NCBI GenBank assembly: GCA_024693325.1
Contig: JAILLA010000096.1
Location: 20,992 to 84,991 of the forward strand
DNA from: Solobacterium sp.
Lineage (GTDB): Bacteria; Bacillota_I; Bacilli_A; Erysipelotrichales; Erysipelotrichaceae
Direction: 5' to 3'
DNA length: 64,000 nt
The notes under the pieces are model-generated. The model was not told where the DNA came from. It searched no databases and was given only the letters and a program-made list of their open reading frames with translations. A program made the translations under genes and the position numbers. Positions 12,510 through 20,854 of this stretch are shown piece by piece (the stretch's first letter is position 1; every line of letters starts with the position of its first letter).

Positions 12510-13067
12510 TCAACCGTTGTGAATAACGATATCGCAGATGCTGCGGATATCATAGGCGTTGAAGTAGTTCTCCTCCAGAGGGATCCACTTCTCTTTGAAT
12601 TCGTCGTATTTCGAAATGCCGTCACGCGCAAGAACGCGCTTCAGCTGTTCTTCCGGATCGATGTCCATGAAGATCTTCAGATCGCTGTATTTCTGCAGCA
12701 GCGGATGGCAGCTGTACGATCCTTCCAGGATGATGCAGTCCTGCACCTCCGTGCTGACCGGTGCACTCAAGGCCATGATGCCCCTGATGAATCTGCGGTG
12801 GCTGATCATCGTACAGCCTTCCCGGAAAGGTTCCAGGACCTCTTCGATCAGGCGCTCACGGTCAACGTTTCCGCCCGGCTCGGCATAGCGTTCGGGCGTT
12901 CTCTGATGTACCTGCAGGAAGAAGTCATCCATGTGGAATACCGGTACGTCCAGCAGTTCAGACAGGATACCGGCATATGTAGTCTTTCCGGAAGTGCATC
13001 TGCCGTCGATCGCGATCACGATAGGTCTGCCTTCTTCTCTCAGCCGGCCGACCCGTTCCGTGATCAT
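12510..13067 (-). CDS. Uridine kinase-like P-loop kinase
   Basis: The product is 185 residues. It has a P-loop IAIDGRCTSGKTTYAG, the Walker-B-like region VFHMDDFFLQ, a RFIRGIMAL segment and an EGSYSCHP strand, as in the uridine kinase/phosphoribulokinase-like family. Such proteins phosphorylate nucleosides or other small hydroxyl compounds with ATP, but many small members of this type have no proven substrate. I start it at ATG 13067 because the stop of the upstream gene flows into TGAGGAAACATCC before it; GTG 13100 or ATG 13097 are alternatives with weaker sites. It lies in the middle of the moxR operon beside an acetyltransferase and the reductase. Confidence 0.75.
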   Translation of the reverse strand: MITERVGRLREEGRPIVIAIDGRCTSGKTTYAGILSELLDVPVFHMDDFFLQVHQRTPERYAEPGGNVDRERLIEEVLEPFREGCTMISHRRFIRGIMALSAPVSTEVQDCIILEGSYSCHPLLQKYSDLKIFMDIDPEEQLKRVLARDGISKYDEFKEKWIPLEENYFNAYDIRSICDIVIHNG

Positions 13068-13077
13068 GGATGTTTCC

Positions 13078-13626
13078 TCAGGAATTCTCTGCAGCATCAC
13101 TGTTCTCTTTCTGCTTTCTGCAGCTGCAGCACGTCTCGTCGATCTCGTATATCTTTCCGTTTGAGACCTCCAGGCTGTCAGCTTTCATCAGGATCATGTC
13201 ACCCTCCTGGGCGACCGGTTTGAATCCCCGCTTCTTCATGTACCTGAAGTACGGACTGGTCTGATGCATGCGTACGCTCAGCGTACCCATTCCGTTTATC
13301 AGTGCTGCCGACGCGATATGCTTCAGTCCGGAGCTTCCGTAACCGGACTCCCGGTTATCGGCACCAATCAGCAGGTGGATGAGCGCGCTTCCGTCTTCCG
13401 CCCGTTCATATCCTGTCTCTCCGACATAGTAGCCGCAGCCATTGCAGTAGATCAGCCTGAAATACCGGTCGGCAGGATCGCATTCGATCCATCTGCCATA
13501 CCAGCTGTCCCAGACACTTTCATCAAAATCTTCTGTTCCGGTACCGAAATTCATCGTGCGTCTGTTAGACAGAAGCTTCTTCCGGTACGCCAGTTCATCA
13601 AGATCCGGTTTTATAAAATCCGGCAT
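13078..13626 (-). CDS. Acetyltransferase-like (GNAT fold) protein
   Basis: The 182-residue protein has a GNAT-like core: a beta-strand region RYFRLIYCNGCGYYVGETGY, the variant acyl-CoA loop RESGYGSSGL and the C-terminal PYFRYMKKRGFKPV, which is a usual end of the fold. GNAT enzymes transfer acetyl from acetyl-CoA to an amine; the acceptor is unknown. The C-terminal tail after residue 150 has a CCSC cysteine cluster (DETCCSCRKQ), unusual for the family, which might bind metal. It follows the EIIB/ROK gene by 14 bases and runs into the start region of the kinase, so it is co-transcribed. Confidence 0.7.
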   Translation of the reverse strand: MPDFIKPDLDELAYRKKLLSNRRTMNFGTGTEDFDESVWDSWYGRWIECDPADRYFRLIYCNGCGYYVGETGYERAEDGSALIHLLIGADNRESGYGSSGLKHIASAALINGMGTLSVRMHQTSPYFRYMKKRGFKPVAQEGDMILMKADSLEVSNGKIYEIDETCCSCRKQKENSDAAENS

Positions 13627-13640
13627 ATGTGTTTCTCCTT

Positions 13641-15062
13641 TTACCGTTTTTCTTTTTTGTCCGGCTTATGCATTGCGCGCAGTCTTTTCTTCAGTTTCTC
13701 GTGATTCAGGTAATCCAGGCACTGTACGACCATGCCCGGCATCATGTAATGCTTCATGTGCCAGGTGATCTCTAGTTCAGGTATAAATGCCCGGTCGATG
13801 TATTTCTCGAGTTCCGCCTGCAGTTCATCGACAAACGGATACTGCCGGCAGTTGATCACGACCTTATCCGGCGCAAGCGTACAGATGATCGCCATCAATG
13901 TATCCATCAGAACAGTCCTCAGCGTCAGGCTGTTCAGTCTCCTGTCATCCGGATAAAGATATCTGAAGTAGGAAGACACTTCTCCCGCAAAACCGTTCTT
14001 TCCCTTGATGATCTCATTGCGCTGCATGATCCCGACACCCGGTATCAGCATGTTGTCCGGGATATACAGGAATGCCGTGGAAATGTCATCCGGGTGGTCA
14101 AGATGATAGCCTGATACTGCCGCATTGGTATCATTGACCAGATAGAAGCGCATCGGGAAGCGCTCCGCGAAGTATTCTTCGATATTGATATGGTGGAAGC
14201 CGAGTGCCGGATAATCCAGCTCGCCATAGGCGGCGGTTCCCGGCAGCGCAAGACCGACGATATCGATATTGTTATGGCGGACATAGCACGTCGTGATAAT
14301 GTCCTCCAGGTCCTGCAGCGTCATATTGGGCTTGATGACCTCGCCGTCCATGACGATCTCACCATGGTCATACACCCTGTATCCGTAGCGTTTTCCGTCA
14401 CGCCTGTTAATGACCGCAACAACGAGTATCACGGCATCGTTGGCAGTGATCTCGATATTATGTTCCTTGTTTTCGGCAGCACGCTCAGCGATCTGGCTGC
14501 GGATCTCTGCGATCAGATCATAAGCATTGTACTGAGCGAACATCTTTGCCGGAATGACCAGAACGACTCTGTGGTGGAAAGCTTCCTTGACCTTTTCCAG
14601 TTCAAAGCCGATCTGCGGCGCAAGCAGGATAACATCCGCTTCGCTTCCGACTTCATACAGACGGTTATAGGAAACTGCCTCAAAGCTGTAGTCGAGTCCA
14701 AGGGAATCGGCTGCCTGCTGGAGGCTCTCCGCAAAGAATGAGGTCGTGAGGGCGCTGGAGCAGCTCAGCATGACTTTCAGTGTATGATGGCCTTTCAGTC
14801 CGATCAGTGCATCCTGCATTTCTTTAAACAGTGACTGCGCGTGTTCTTTTTCATTCAGCTGGAAATGCAGATAAAAATGATTCAGTCCGTCTGATGCGTT
14901 CAGGATGATCAGTTCAATGATATTCAGGTCGTGAAAGCTTACCGTCGCTGTGGCATAACCCGCGTCCAAAACGATCTGATGCTCATCTTCTTTGATCTCG
15001 TAAAGATCACTTTTCTGTTCCAGTATCCAGTTCCGGAATTCTTCCTGAGAATAAGCTGCCAT
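13641..15062 (-). CDS. PTS EIIB-like / ROK-family fusion protein
   Basis: This 473-residue cytoplasmic protein has three parts. Residues 1-92 are an unrecognised alpha/beta domain. Residues about 93-197 look like a PTS lactose/cellobiose-type EIIB domain: KVMLSCSSALTTSFFAESL resembles the phosphocysteine loop, and EADVILLAPQIGFELEKVK resembles the following EIIB strand-helix. Residues about 205-473 are a ROK domain, with VGLALPGTAAYG, the catalytic-aspartate motif LVNDTNAAV and GFAGEVSSY. There is no helix-turn-helix and no ROK zinc motif (the CxCGxxGC cluster is absent). It is not a standard repressor or glucokinase. It may be a phosphorylation-sensitive sugar sensor or kinase; that is inference. 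It sits between a HAD phosphatase and an acetyltransferase, and GAGGGGG precedes the ATG. Confidence 0.72.
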   Translation of the reverse strand: MAAYSQEEFRNWILEQKSDLYEIKEDEHQIVLDAGYATATVSFHDLNIIELIILNASDGLNHFYLHFQLNEKEHAQSLFKEMQDALIGLKGHHTLKVMLSCSSALTTSFFAESLQQAADSLGLDYSFEAVSYNRLYEVGSEADVILLAPQIGFELEKVKEAFHHRVVLVIPAKMFAQYNAYDLIAEIRSQIAERAAENKEHNIEITANDAVILVVAVINRRDGKRYGYRVYDHGEIVMDGEVIKPNMTLQDLEDIITTCYVRHNNIDIVGLALPGTAAYGELDYPALGFHHINIEEYFAERFPMRFYLVNDTNAAVSGYHLDHPDDISTAFLYIPDNMLIPGVGIMQRNEIIKGKNGFAGEVSSYFRYLYPDDRRLNSLTLRTVLMDTLMAIICTLAPDKVVINCRQYPFVDELQAELEKYIDRAFIPELEITWHMKHYMMPGMVVQCLDYLNHEKLKKRLRAMHKPDKKEKR

Positions 15063-15094
15063 AAATGCTTCCCCCTCTTACAGAATAACCGATT

Positions 15095-15919
15095 TTATTC
15101 CTCAATGAAACCGAGATGAACAAATGCTTTGTACAATCCGTCATCATCTGTCGCATCTGTTACATGATCCGCCGCATCTTTTGCACTCTGCGCGCCGCTT
15201 CCCATTGCTACGGAATAACCGCACAGTTCAAACATCGGGATATCGACCGCTTCATCGCCGAAGGCGACCGTATCGCTCTGATCCGCGCCGAGATATTCCA
15301 GCAGCACCCTGATCGCTTTTGCCTTGGAAATGCCCCTTGGTGAAACATCCCCATGCGAGCAGTTCGGGGCGTCCCCGCCCCAGCAGCCAACATGCAGATC
15401 AGGGAATTCCTCAACGGCAGCCAGATAGTCCTCCCAGCTGTTCAGGCGGAAGCTGATCTTATTGACATCATTTTGGGCATACAGGTCCGCGTTGTAGATC
15501 ATCTTCTCAAAGAATGAGCCGTACTGCGGTTCCCTGCCGAATTTCCTGCGGTATGCTTCATAGCTGACTTCCTTGTAGCGGGCGGAAGGATACAGTCCGG
15601 AGTTGGCTTCCAGGTACAGCTCCATGTTTCTTGAAGCGCACCAGTCAACAACATGCCTGACCTCTTCCGGCATCAGTTTCTCATGCATGATGACCTTTCC
15701 ATGGTCCTCCACATAGCAGCCATTGCCGCCGATCATCCCGTCAAGCCCGATATCCCAGATATTCTTGTACACCTCTGCTTTGGAACGTCCGGTACAGATA
15801 TATGCTTTATGTCCGTTTGCCCTGGCCCTGCGGATCGCTTCAACTGCAGAAGCAGGCGGTTCGTTGTATACCGGAGAGCACAATGTGCCGTCCACATCGA
15901 TAAACAGTATTTTTCCCAT
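15095..15919 (-). CDS. HAD-superfamily phosphatase, Cof-type
   Basis: The 274-residue protein shows HAD motif I in ILFIDVDGTL, motif II in YICTGRS, a C2-type cap in the middle, and motifs III/IV in ISKAKAIRVLL and VAFGDEAVDIPMF, the Cof/YbiV layout. Members dephosphorylate sugar phosphates or flavin and pyridoxal phosphates. The start is ATG 15919, preceded by AGGTGA; the GTG three codons earlier overlaps that site. It lies nine bases after the DUF4129 gene and 32 before the EIIB/ROK gene in the same operon, which fits a role in sugar phosphate turnover, though the substrate is unknown. Confidence 0.88.
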   Translation of the reverse strand: MGKILFIDVDGTLCSPVYNEPPASAVEAIRRARANGHKAYICTGRSKAEVYKNIWDIGLDGMIGGNGCYVEDHGKVIMHEKLMPEEVRHVVDWCASRNMELYLEANSGLYPSARYKEVSYEAYRRKFGREPQYGSFFEKMIYNADLYAQNDVNKISFRLNSWEDYLAAVEEFPDLHVGCWGGDAPNCSHGDVSPRGISKAKAIRVLLEYLGADQSDTVAFGDEAVDIPMFELCGYSVAMGSGAQSAKDAADHVTDATDDDGLYKAFVHLGFIEE

Positions 15920-15928
15920 ATGCTTCAC

Positions 15929-17155
15929 CTATTGTTTCGCCCGGAATTGTTTCCTGATATTTTTCATCAGCTGCTTGGCGGCAGCAGGATCATTGTCTTC
16001 CATATTTCCATATCTGACCGGAAGCCAGAGTTCTCTCAGCTTTTGGGCGTCCTCTGCCGGGATATGCTGTGAGGTCAGCCGCAGCACTTCGTCTGAGGCA
16101 AGCGATCCGTCTGCCGGGATCTGGGAAGAGGCACAGAGCTTCAGATACTGGCGGTACGCCTCCCTGACAGGTGTCAGGGGCGGTCTCAGCAGGTCTTTCA
16201 ATGTCCTGCGCTTCGGACCGTTCTGCGTGATGACTTCCCTCTGGTAGCTGCCTGAAGATGCCGTGGTGATCCCGGTATTGCGCGAGATGCGTCTGATGAT
16301 GAAGATCACCAGCACCAGCAGCAGGATGGCAGGCAGTGCCTTCCAGATCATATCCAGGATCGGTGAACCTGTCACTTCTTCAACATCGAACATGTCGCTC
16401 ATGTCCCCGAGGTCTTCGAAGCCCATTTCACTCTCATCGATCGAATGCATGCCAGCCCTTCTCAACAGCCACAATACGGGATACTTCAGGATATTGACGA
16501 TCACCAGCATGATATAGGCAAATACGACAAGCAGCGGATATACGACATATTCTCCGAACAGTCTCATGACCGTCATGAACAAAGCTCTTGCCGGAGGACT
16601 GCTCAGCAGGACAGCCAGCAGTACGGTCAGGATGACCGGAACCAGTGACAGGAGCCTGTATTTTGTCCCGAATGACATCAGCGCCGAATCCCTCTGCAGA
16701 CGCATGCTGAAAACACTCAGGATGAGGAACAGCGCAAAGAACGGAACCGATGCAGCATTCGTTCCCTTTGCGACATCAGAAGCGTAGATCCACAGGAAGA
16801 ACAGAAAGATACCGTATACTGCGGATCCCGCTTTCAGCGTTGAGATCACTGCCGGATATCCCGCTTCCCAGTGTCCGTTCCTGATCTTCAGGAACAGGTA
16901 TCCGATCACAGGTATTGCTGCGGCGACCTGGATACCGGATGTTCCCCTGATGAACATCAGACCGCATGTGACCAGCGGAAGATACTTCAGGAGGGATTCA
17001 GGATGGTATTTCTGGCAGATCATACAGCAGAGCACTGCTGTTCCCAGGATCAGCAGGCTTCCCTCCAAGGAGACCATACCAATGGTTATATAGCCGAATG
17101 TCGCAAGATACAGGCATATCTCACGGATCACGGAAATGACAGCCATCACATTCAT
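15929..17155 (-). CDS. Membrane protein with C-terminal DUF4129-like domain (TgpA-like, no transglutaminase core)
   Basis: The 408-residue protein has about six membrane segments in residues 1-240 and one more near residue 285 (ILLLVLVIFIIRR). It then has a cytosolic tail with the DUF4129 pattern, LTPVREAYRQYLKL and LASDEVLRLTSQHI. In related MoxR/DUF58 clusters this place is often taken by a protein with the same membrane and DUF4129 parts but with a transglutaminase domain between them; here that core is absent and only an acidic linker (ESEMGFEDLGDMSDMF) is present. It overlaps the DUF58 gene in an ATGA junction. Role inferred: membrane partner of the MoxR/DUF58 system. Confidence 0.72.
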   Translation of the reverse strand: MNVMAVISVIREICLYLATFGYITIGMVSLEGSLLILGTAVLCCMICQKYHPESLLKYLPLVTCGLMFIRGTSGIQVAAAIPVIGYLFLKIRNGHWEAGYPAVISTLKAGSAVYGIFLFFLWIYASDVAKGTNAASVPFFALFLILSVFSMRLQRDSALMSFGTKYRLLSLVPVILTVLLAVLLSSPPARALFMTVMRLFGEYVVYPLLVVFAYIMLVIVNILKYPVLWLLRRAGMHSIDESEMGFEDLGDMSDMFDVEEVTGSPILDMIWKALPAILLLVLVIFIIRRISRNTGITTASSGSYQREVITQNGPKRRTLKDLLRPPLTPVREAYRQYLKLCASSQIPADGSLASDEVLRLTSQHIPAEDAQKLRELWLPVRYGNMEDNDPAAAKQLMKNIRKQFRAKQ

Positions 17156-18231
17156 AGGACAGCCTCCTTCGCGCAGTCGACCCGGAACAGTTTCTGGCCT
17201 GCTTCTGTTTCATAGTAATTCAGAATATCCCTGTGTTTCGAACTGTCTGCAGAGATATAGATATAGGATCTGCCGTCATTTCTGCCCTTCAGGGTATCCC
17301 TCAGCATTTTCCCGGTATCCTGTGAGATGTCACAGGATGCCCTGCCGAGGCATTCCAGTACAGCGTTCAGGTGTACCGGGCCTGTCCCGTCGGGAACATA
17401 TCCGAACACAGATGATGACGAAAGGATCCAGGCATTGGTCACAAAGCTGAACATGATATGCTTTTCCTCAAGCGTATCTGCGATACTGCGCGTAACGGAA
17501 AAGATCTTTTCCGCTTCTTCTTTTGACGCGCCGGAGATATCCATGATCAGGGCAGCTCTCATTTCAGCCGTGTAATCATACTGCTTGACCATCAGGCGGC
17601 CTCTGCGCAGTGTTTCGCGCCAGGAGATATCACGCTGCGGTTCAGTGCCCGTGTATTCACGGAAGCCGATCGTATCGATCGGGTCAGGCATGATGAAGCG
17701 TCTGACGGAAATATCACCCAGATATCCGCCGTATGCCTGTTTGACATGGCTGATATCTGTTTTCCTGGGATATACAACGATCTCCCTGGCCAGAGGATGC
17801 TGGTAGGACCTGCTTTCCAGGCCGAGCAGATCGCCTGCTGTCAGTGTCGCGCCTCTGAGGATATACCTGCCGCGCTTTGAAATGGATACTTCCGTCGTGC
17901 GGACTGCCCTCTGGCGGGGCATCAGGTACAGTACCTGCTGCATAGACGCCAGCGGTTCGGTTCCGTATGCTTTCATGACACGGAAATCGATCCCCTTCTC
18001 GTGTTCGCCGAGCTGTATGCCGGCAGGCACGGTCTCGTTGAGATGCAGAAAAAACACCGGCAACCGTTTGTTGTTTTCGATCGTCGTAACAAGATGAAAG
18101 GGTTCATCCGGTTCGACTGCCCGGCGTTCACTTCTCATATCATATGTCAGGCCGTCCAGCGCATGCATCAGTACAAACTTCTGTATCAGATACGTTACCA
18201 GGATCAGGACAGCCAGAGTCAGAAAATTCAC
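17152..18231 (-). CDS. DUF58 (VWA-like) domain protein
   Basis: The 359-residue protein has an N-terminal membrane segment (FLTLAVLILVTYLIQKFVL). A beta-rich stretch contains GRYILRGATLTAGDLLGL, and the DUF58 core DTIGFREYTGTEPQRDISW is followed by a VWA-like LIMDISG strand. DUF58 proteins accompany MoxR ATPases and are thought to act in assembly of membrane or secreted complexes. ATGA overlaps on both sides (with moxR and the DUF4129 gene) show strict translational coupling. The order MoxR - DUF58 - DUF4129 membrane protein is the usual one. Confidence 0.88.
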   Translation of the reverse strand: MNFLTLAVLILVTYLIQKFVLMHALDGLTYDMRSERRAVEPDEPFHLVTTIENNKRLPVFFLHLNETVPAGIQLGEHEKGIDFRVMKAYGTEPLASMQQVLYLMPRQRAVRTTEVSISKRGRYILRGATLTAGDLLGLESRSYQHPLAREIVVYPRKTDISHVKQAYGGYLGDISVRRFIMPDPIDTIGFREYTGTEPQRDISWRETLRRGRLMVKQYDYTAEMRAALIMDISGASKEEAEKIFSVTRSIADTLEEKHIMFSFVTNAWILSSSSVFGYVPDGTGPVHLNAVLECLGRASCDISQDTGKMLRDTLKGRNDGRSYIYISADSSKHRDILNYYETEAGQKLFRVDCAKEAVL

Positions 18232-19169
18232 AGTTCCTCCAGAGGTACCTTAATGGTTGAAACAAGGCGCGTCACATAAGCTTCTGTTTCTTTGCGTGAA
18301 GCGGTGGAAGCACCGATACGGTGCGCAAGGATGCACGGCGCAAGATCACGGATATCCTCCGGGATCACGTAGTCCCTGCCGTTCAAGGCAGCGTATGCCT
18401 GGCAGGCCTGATACAGCGCGATGCCTCCGCGTGTGGAAACACCGTTGCTGAGGGATTCGTCGTTTCTGGTCGCTGTAATGATGTCCATCATATAATCCGC
18501 GCATGCGTCAGACACCTTTACATCACGCACCATTTCCTTCAGCTTCATGGTCTCTTCTTCACTGACGACCTGTTCCAGTCCGGAAACGATCTGGGAAGCA
18601 GGCTTTCTGGAAATAACAGCCAGTTCCTCTTCACGTGACATATAGCCCATGCTTAAGCGCATGAAGAAACGGTCGACCTGTGCTTCCGGAAGCGGGAATG
18701 TTCCATAGCTTTCCAGAGGGTTCTCCGTAGCCATGACCATGAACGGTTCCTTCATCTTCCTGGTGACGCCGTCGATCGTGACCTGGCGTTCTTCCATCGC
18801 TTCCAGCAGGGATGCCTGTGTACGCGGTGTAGCACGGTTGATCTCGTCAGCCAGGATGATCTGTGAAAAGACAGGACCCGGACGGAATTCGAACTCCTGT
18901 GTTTTCATGTTATAGAAGTTGATGCCAGTCAGATCGGAGGGCAGCAGATCAGGCGTGAACTGCACACGCTTGAACTCTCCGCCTACAGACTTTGCAAAAG
19001 CCCTCAGCAGCATCGTTTTTCCCGTTCCGGGTACATCCTCCAGCAGGACATGTCCCGAGCAGAGATAGGTCACGATGACTCTCAGGATCATCTCATCCTT
19101 GCCGAGGATCATCTTTCCGACATTATTTATGATACGGTCACGATAAGACCTGAACAGTGAAACATCCAT
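18228..19169 (-). CDS. MoxR-family AAA+ ATPase
   Basis: The 313-residue protein is a standard MoxR ATPase: Walker A EDVPGTGKTMLLRA (near residue 45), Walker B ILADEINRA (near residue 106), sensor region VMATENPLESYGTFPLPEAQ, and the C-terminal lid domain with TRGGIALYQACQA. MoxR proteins act as chaperones that activate or assemble partners with VWA domains, here the DUF58 protein. I start it at ATG 19169 with AAGAGGAAA in front and a good promoter 26 bases further up. It is the first of eight minus-strand genes spaced by overlaps or short gaps. Confidence 0.92.
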   Translation of the reverse strand: MDVSLFRSYRDRIINNVGKMILGKDEMILRVIVTYLCSGHVLLEDVPGTGKTMLLRAFAKSVGGEFKRVQFTPDLLPSDLTGINFYNMKTQEFEFRPGPVFSQIILADEINRATPRTQASLLEAMEERQVTIDGVTRKMKEPFMVMATENPLESYGTFPLPEAQVDRFFMRLSMGYMSREEELAVISRKPASQIVSGLEQVVSEEETMKLKEMVRDVKVSDACADYMMDIITATRNDESLSNGVSTRGGIALYQACQAYAALNGRDYVIPEDIRDLAPCILAHRIGASTASRKETEAYVTRLVSTIKVPLEEL

Positions 19170-19194
19170 ACTAATTTCCTCTTTCAATGCAATT

Positions 19195-19223
19195 ATTATC
19201 CTCGTCAGAAGGTGAATTTGCAA
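19195..19223 (-). promoter_or_regulatory. Sigma-A promoter of the moxR operon
   Basis: TTGCAA, 17 bases, GATAAT on the minus strand, upstream of the moxR start. The 200 bases between moxR and the next gene hold only this promoter and the terminator of the acetyltransferase. Confidence 0.7.
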
Positions 19224-19309
19224 ACAAAATGAGCATTACTTCCCGGCTGCTGTTAAATAACCGGAACATATGATCATATTCTGATAGATCCGTAATTGGA
19301 CTTTCCGTC

Positions 19310-19338
19310 AAAAAAACAGGCAGATCAGGACGGCCTGT
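19310..19338 (-). terminator. Rho-independent terminator of the acetyltransferase gene
   Basis: On the minus strand ACAGGC pairs with GCCTGT, followed by seven Ts. Confidence 0.75.
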
Positions 19339-19367
19339 TCACTGTACGGATATCTTCTGACAGGTCA

Positions 19368-19898
19368 TCATTCCTGCCGGTTCTGCAGATCGATCTGTTC
19401 GGTCAGATGAATGTTTCTGCTGTTCCATGGAACGAGCGGATCAGATGTCAGTGATTTTGAGAAGATCAGCATCGGATATTCCATGCATGCCGGATCATCC
19501 GGATTCATATACGGTTCGGAAACGTAGTCGTTTTTCCGATAGAACGCGATCGCCGCATCATTATCATTGGCATCGGTATAAAGCCTGGCATAACGGTATC
19601 CCCGGGCAGCTGCTTCTGCCTCGAACCTGCGGATCGCTTCTGTACCGAGATGCCTGCGGCGGAAGCTTTCCCTGATCCCGAACCAGCCAAGCCAGGCACT
19701 TTCATGATCTTCAGGGTATTCATAGATCCCGATGATGCCGGCAGGAACTCCTTCTTCATAGATCAAGGCATATGCAAAACGTGATCCTTCCCTGAGGGAT
19801 GCTTCAAAATTCGCTCTTCCGTTTTCATCCGGGAACAGTTCTCTCTGAATGGACGCTGCTTCTTCGATGTTTTCTGCTGTCACTTTCACCAGTTCCAT
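19368..19898 (-). CDS. GNAT family N-acetyltransferase
   Basis: The 176-residue protein has the GNAT fold. The acetyl-CoA loop is SFRRRHLGTEAIRRFE, preceded by strand AWLGWFGI and followed by RYARLYTDANDNDAAIAFYRKNDY, which is the typical motif-B end. It acetylates an unknown amine or amino group in the cytoplasm. The C-terminal 25 residues after MLIFSK are an extension without family similarity. It is monocistronic, with its own terminator, and the ATG has a GAGGAAA site in front. Confidence 0.88.
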   Translation of the reverse strand: MELVKVTAENIEEAASIQRELFPDENGRANFEASLREGSRFAYALIYEEGVPAGIIGIYEYPEDHESAWLGWFGIRESFRRRHLGTEAIRRFEAEAAARGYRYARLYTDANDNDAAIAFYRKNDYVSEPYMNPDDPACMEYPMLIFSKSLTSDPLVPWNSRNIHLTEQIDLQNRQE

Positions 19899-19982
19899 AT
19901 GTTTCCTCTGTTTCTGCTTTATTATAACGTATCATACATATACAAATTGACCTGTGCTCAGTTTCTGTACATATGTACATAT

Positions 19983-20010
19983 AAAAACACCTCCGTTTCA
20001 TGGGAGGTGT
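19983..20010 (-). terminator. Rho-independent terminator after the acidic-protein gene
   Basis: On the minus strand ACACCTCC pairs with GGAGGTGT, followed by five Ts. Confidence 0.8.
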
Positions 20011-20017
20011 ACATGGA

Positions 20018-20389
20018 TCAATACTGCAGCTTCGAACGGTCAGCTTTCGGTTCTTCGTCCTTCTCAGGTGTTTCTTCTGTCATCCCGGGACATTCTTCTT
20101 CCGGCACTGCTTCTCCTGAACGGCTGATCTCAAGCTCGGGACTTTCTTCCTCAGGAGCCGGTCCTTCCGGAGTTTCCGGTCCGGAAGATCCTTCCTGCTG
20201 TTTCAGGAATTCCTGGTATTCCGGTGTGTCATATCTTGACTCTGGCATCTCCTGCTGTTCCTCAGCAGGAGCAGGTACAAATGTCAGAGTTACTGTTTCC
20301 GCAGGTGTTTCAACAACGGGCAGTTCCTCGGGTGCAGGTTGTTCGGTTTCATGTTTCTTCGAGAATAGATTTTTCAGCCACTTGAACAT
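20018..20389 (-). CDS. Small acidic, Pro/Glu-rich low-complexity protein
   Basis: The 123-residue product begins with a basic amphipathic stretch, MFKWLKNLFSKKHE, and then is almost entirely Glu, Pro, Ser and Thr (for example PAPEELPVVETPAET). It is predicted to be disordered. The N-terminal helix could lie on the membrane surface, but there is no true transmembrane segment or signal peptide. I do not recognise a family. It lies 63 bases after the previous minus-strand gene and ends at a terminator, so it may be the last gene of the polymerase operon. A ribosome-binding-like GAGGTAC precedes the ATG. Confidence 0.6.
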   Translation of the reverse strand: MFKWLKNLFSKKHETEQPAPEELPVVETPAETVTLTFVPAPAEEQQEMPESRYDTPEYQEFLKQQEGSSGPETPEGPAPEEESPELEISRSGEAVPEEECPGMTEETPEKDEEPKADRSKLQY

Positions 20390-20452
20390 ATTGTACCTCT
20401 TTCACTTCTTTCCTATATCATACTTCAATCGCAGGTACTCTGCATACGGAGA

Positions 20453-20854
20453 TCATTTCATTTTCAGATCATCATTGAGCCCGTCCATGCCCAGCAGCGC
20501 ATTCAGCATTTTCATATCCGCGCTCATATCCAGTTTTTTCTCTTCCGTTTTCCTGCCTGTCTGTTCGATCATCCTTGCCAGGAACATCCTCAGCATGCTT
20601 ATGGTATTGAAGCGTTCGCTCTCACTGGGTTCTTCCAGTGCCGCATACTGCTCAAGGATCGCCAGGATCGCCGGATAGTCCCTTATATAAAGCCGGGTGT
20701 TGAATGTTTCATCCTGTACATCCGTCAGGGTATCAAGCACCTTCTGCTGGGCAAGGATATCCCTGATCAGGTCATGGATCTGTTCATCATTGATCTGCTT
20801 ATTGTACAGCAGCAGTTCATTCCGGATCTCGTCACGGTCTCTCATCTCATTCAT
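20453..20854 (-). CDS. Small cytoplasmic helical protein of unknown function
   Basis: The 133-residue protein is predicted mostly alpha-helical and charged, with heptad-like stretches such as NELLLYNKQINDEQIHDLI and no membrane segment. I do not recognise a family. The start at 20854 is chosen because it forms an ATGA overlap with the NUDIX stop and has GGAAG five bases upstream; a longer frame starting at 20899 lies wholly inside the NUDIX gene. It belongs to the coupled polymerase - YolD - NUDIX unit, which would be consistent with a stress or DNA-damage context, but no function can be given. Confidence 0.65.
   Translation of the reverse strand: MNEMRDRDEIRNELLLYNKQINDEQIHDLIRDILAQQKVLDTLTDVQDETFNTRLYIRDYPAILAILEQYAALEEPSESERFNTISMLRMFLARMIEQTGRKTEEKKLDMSADMKMLNALLGMDGLNDDLKMK

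Noticed and set aside
12486..12511. Inverted repeat TACCTGCTG/CGTCTGCAGGTA before the aldo/keto reductase as a terminator
   Set aside because: No T-run follows on the minus strand, and the next gene keeps the same direction with a good ribosome binding site. At most an mRNA-processing or partial attenuation hairpin.
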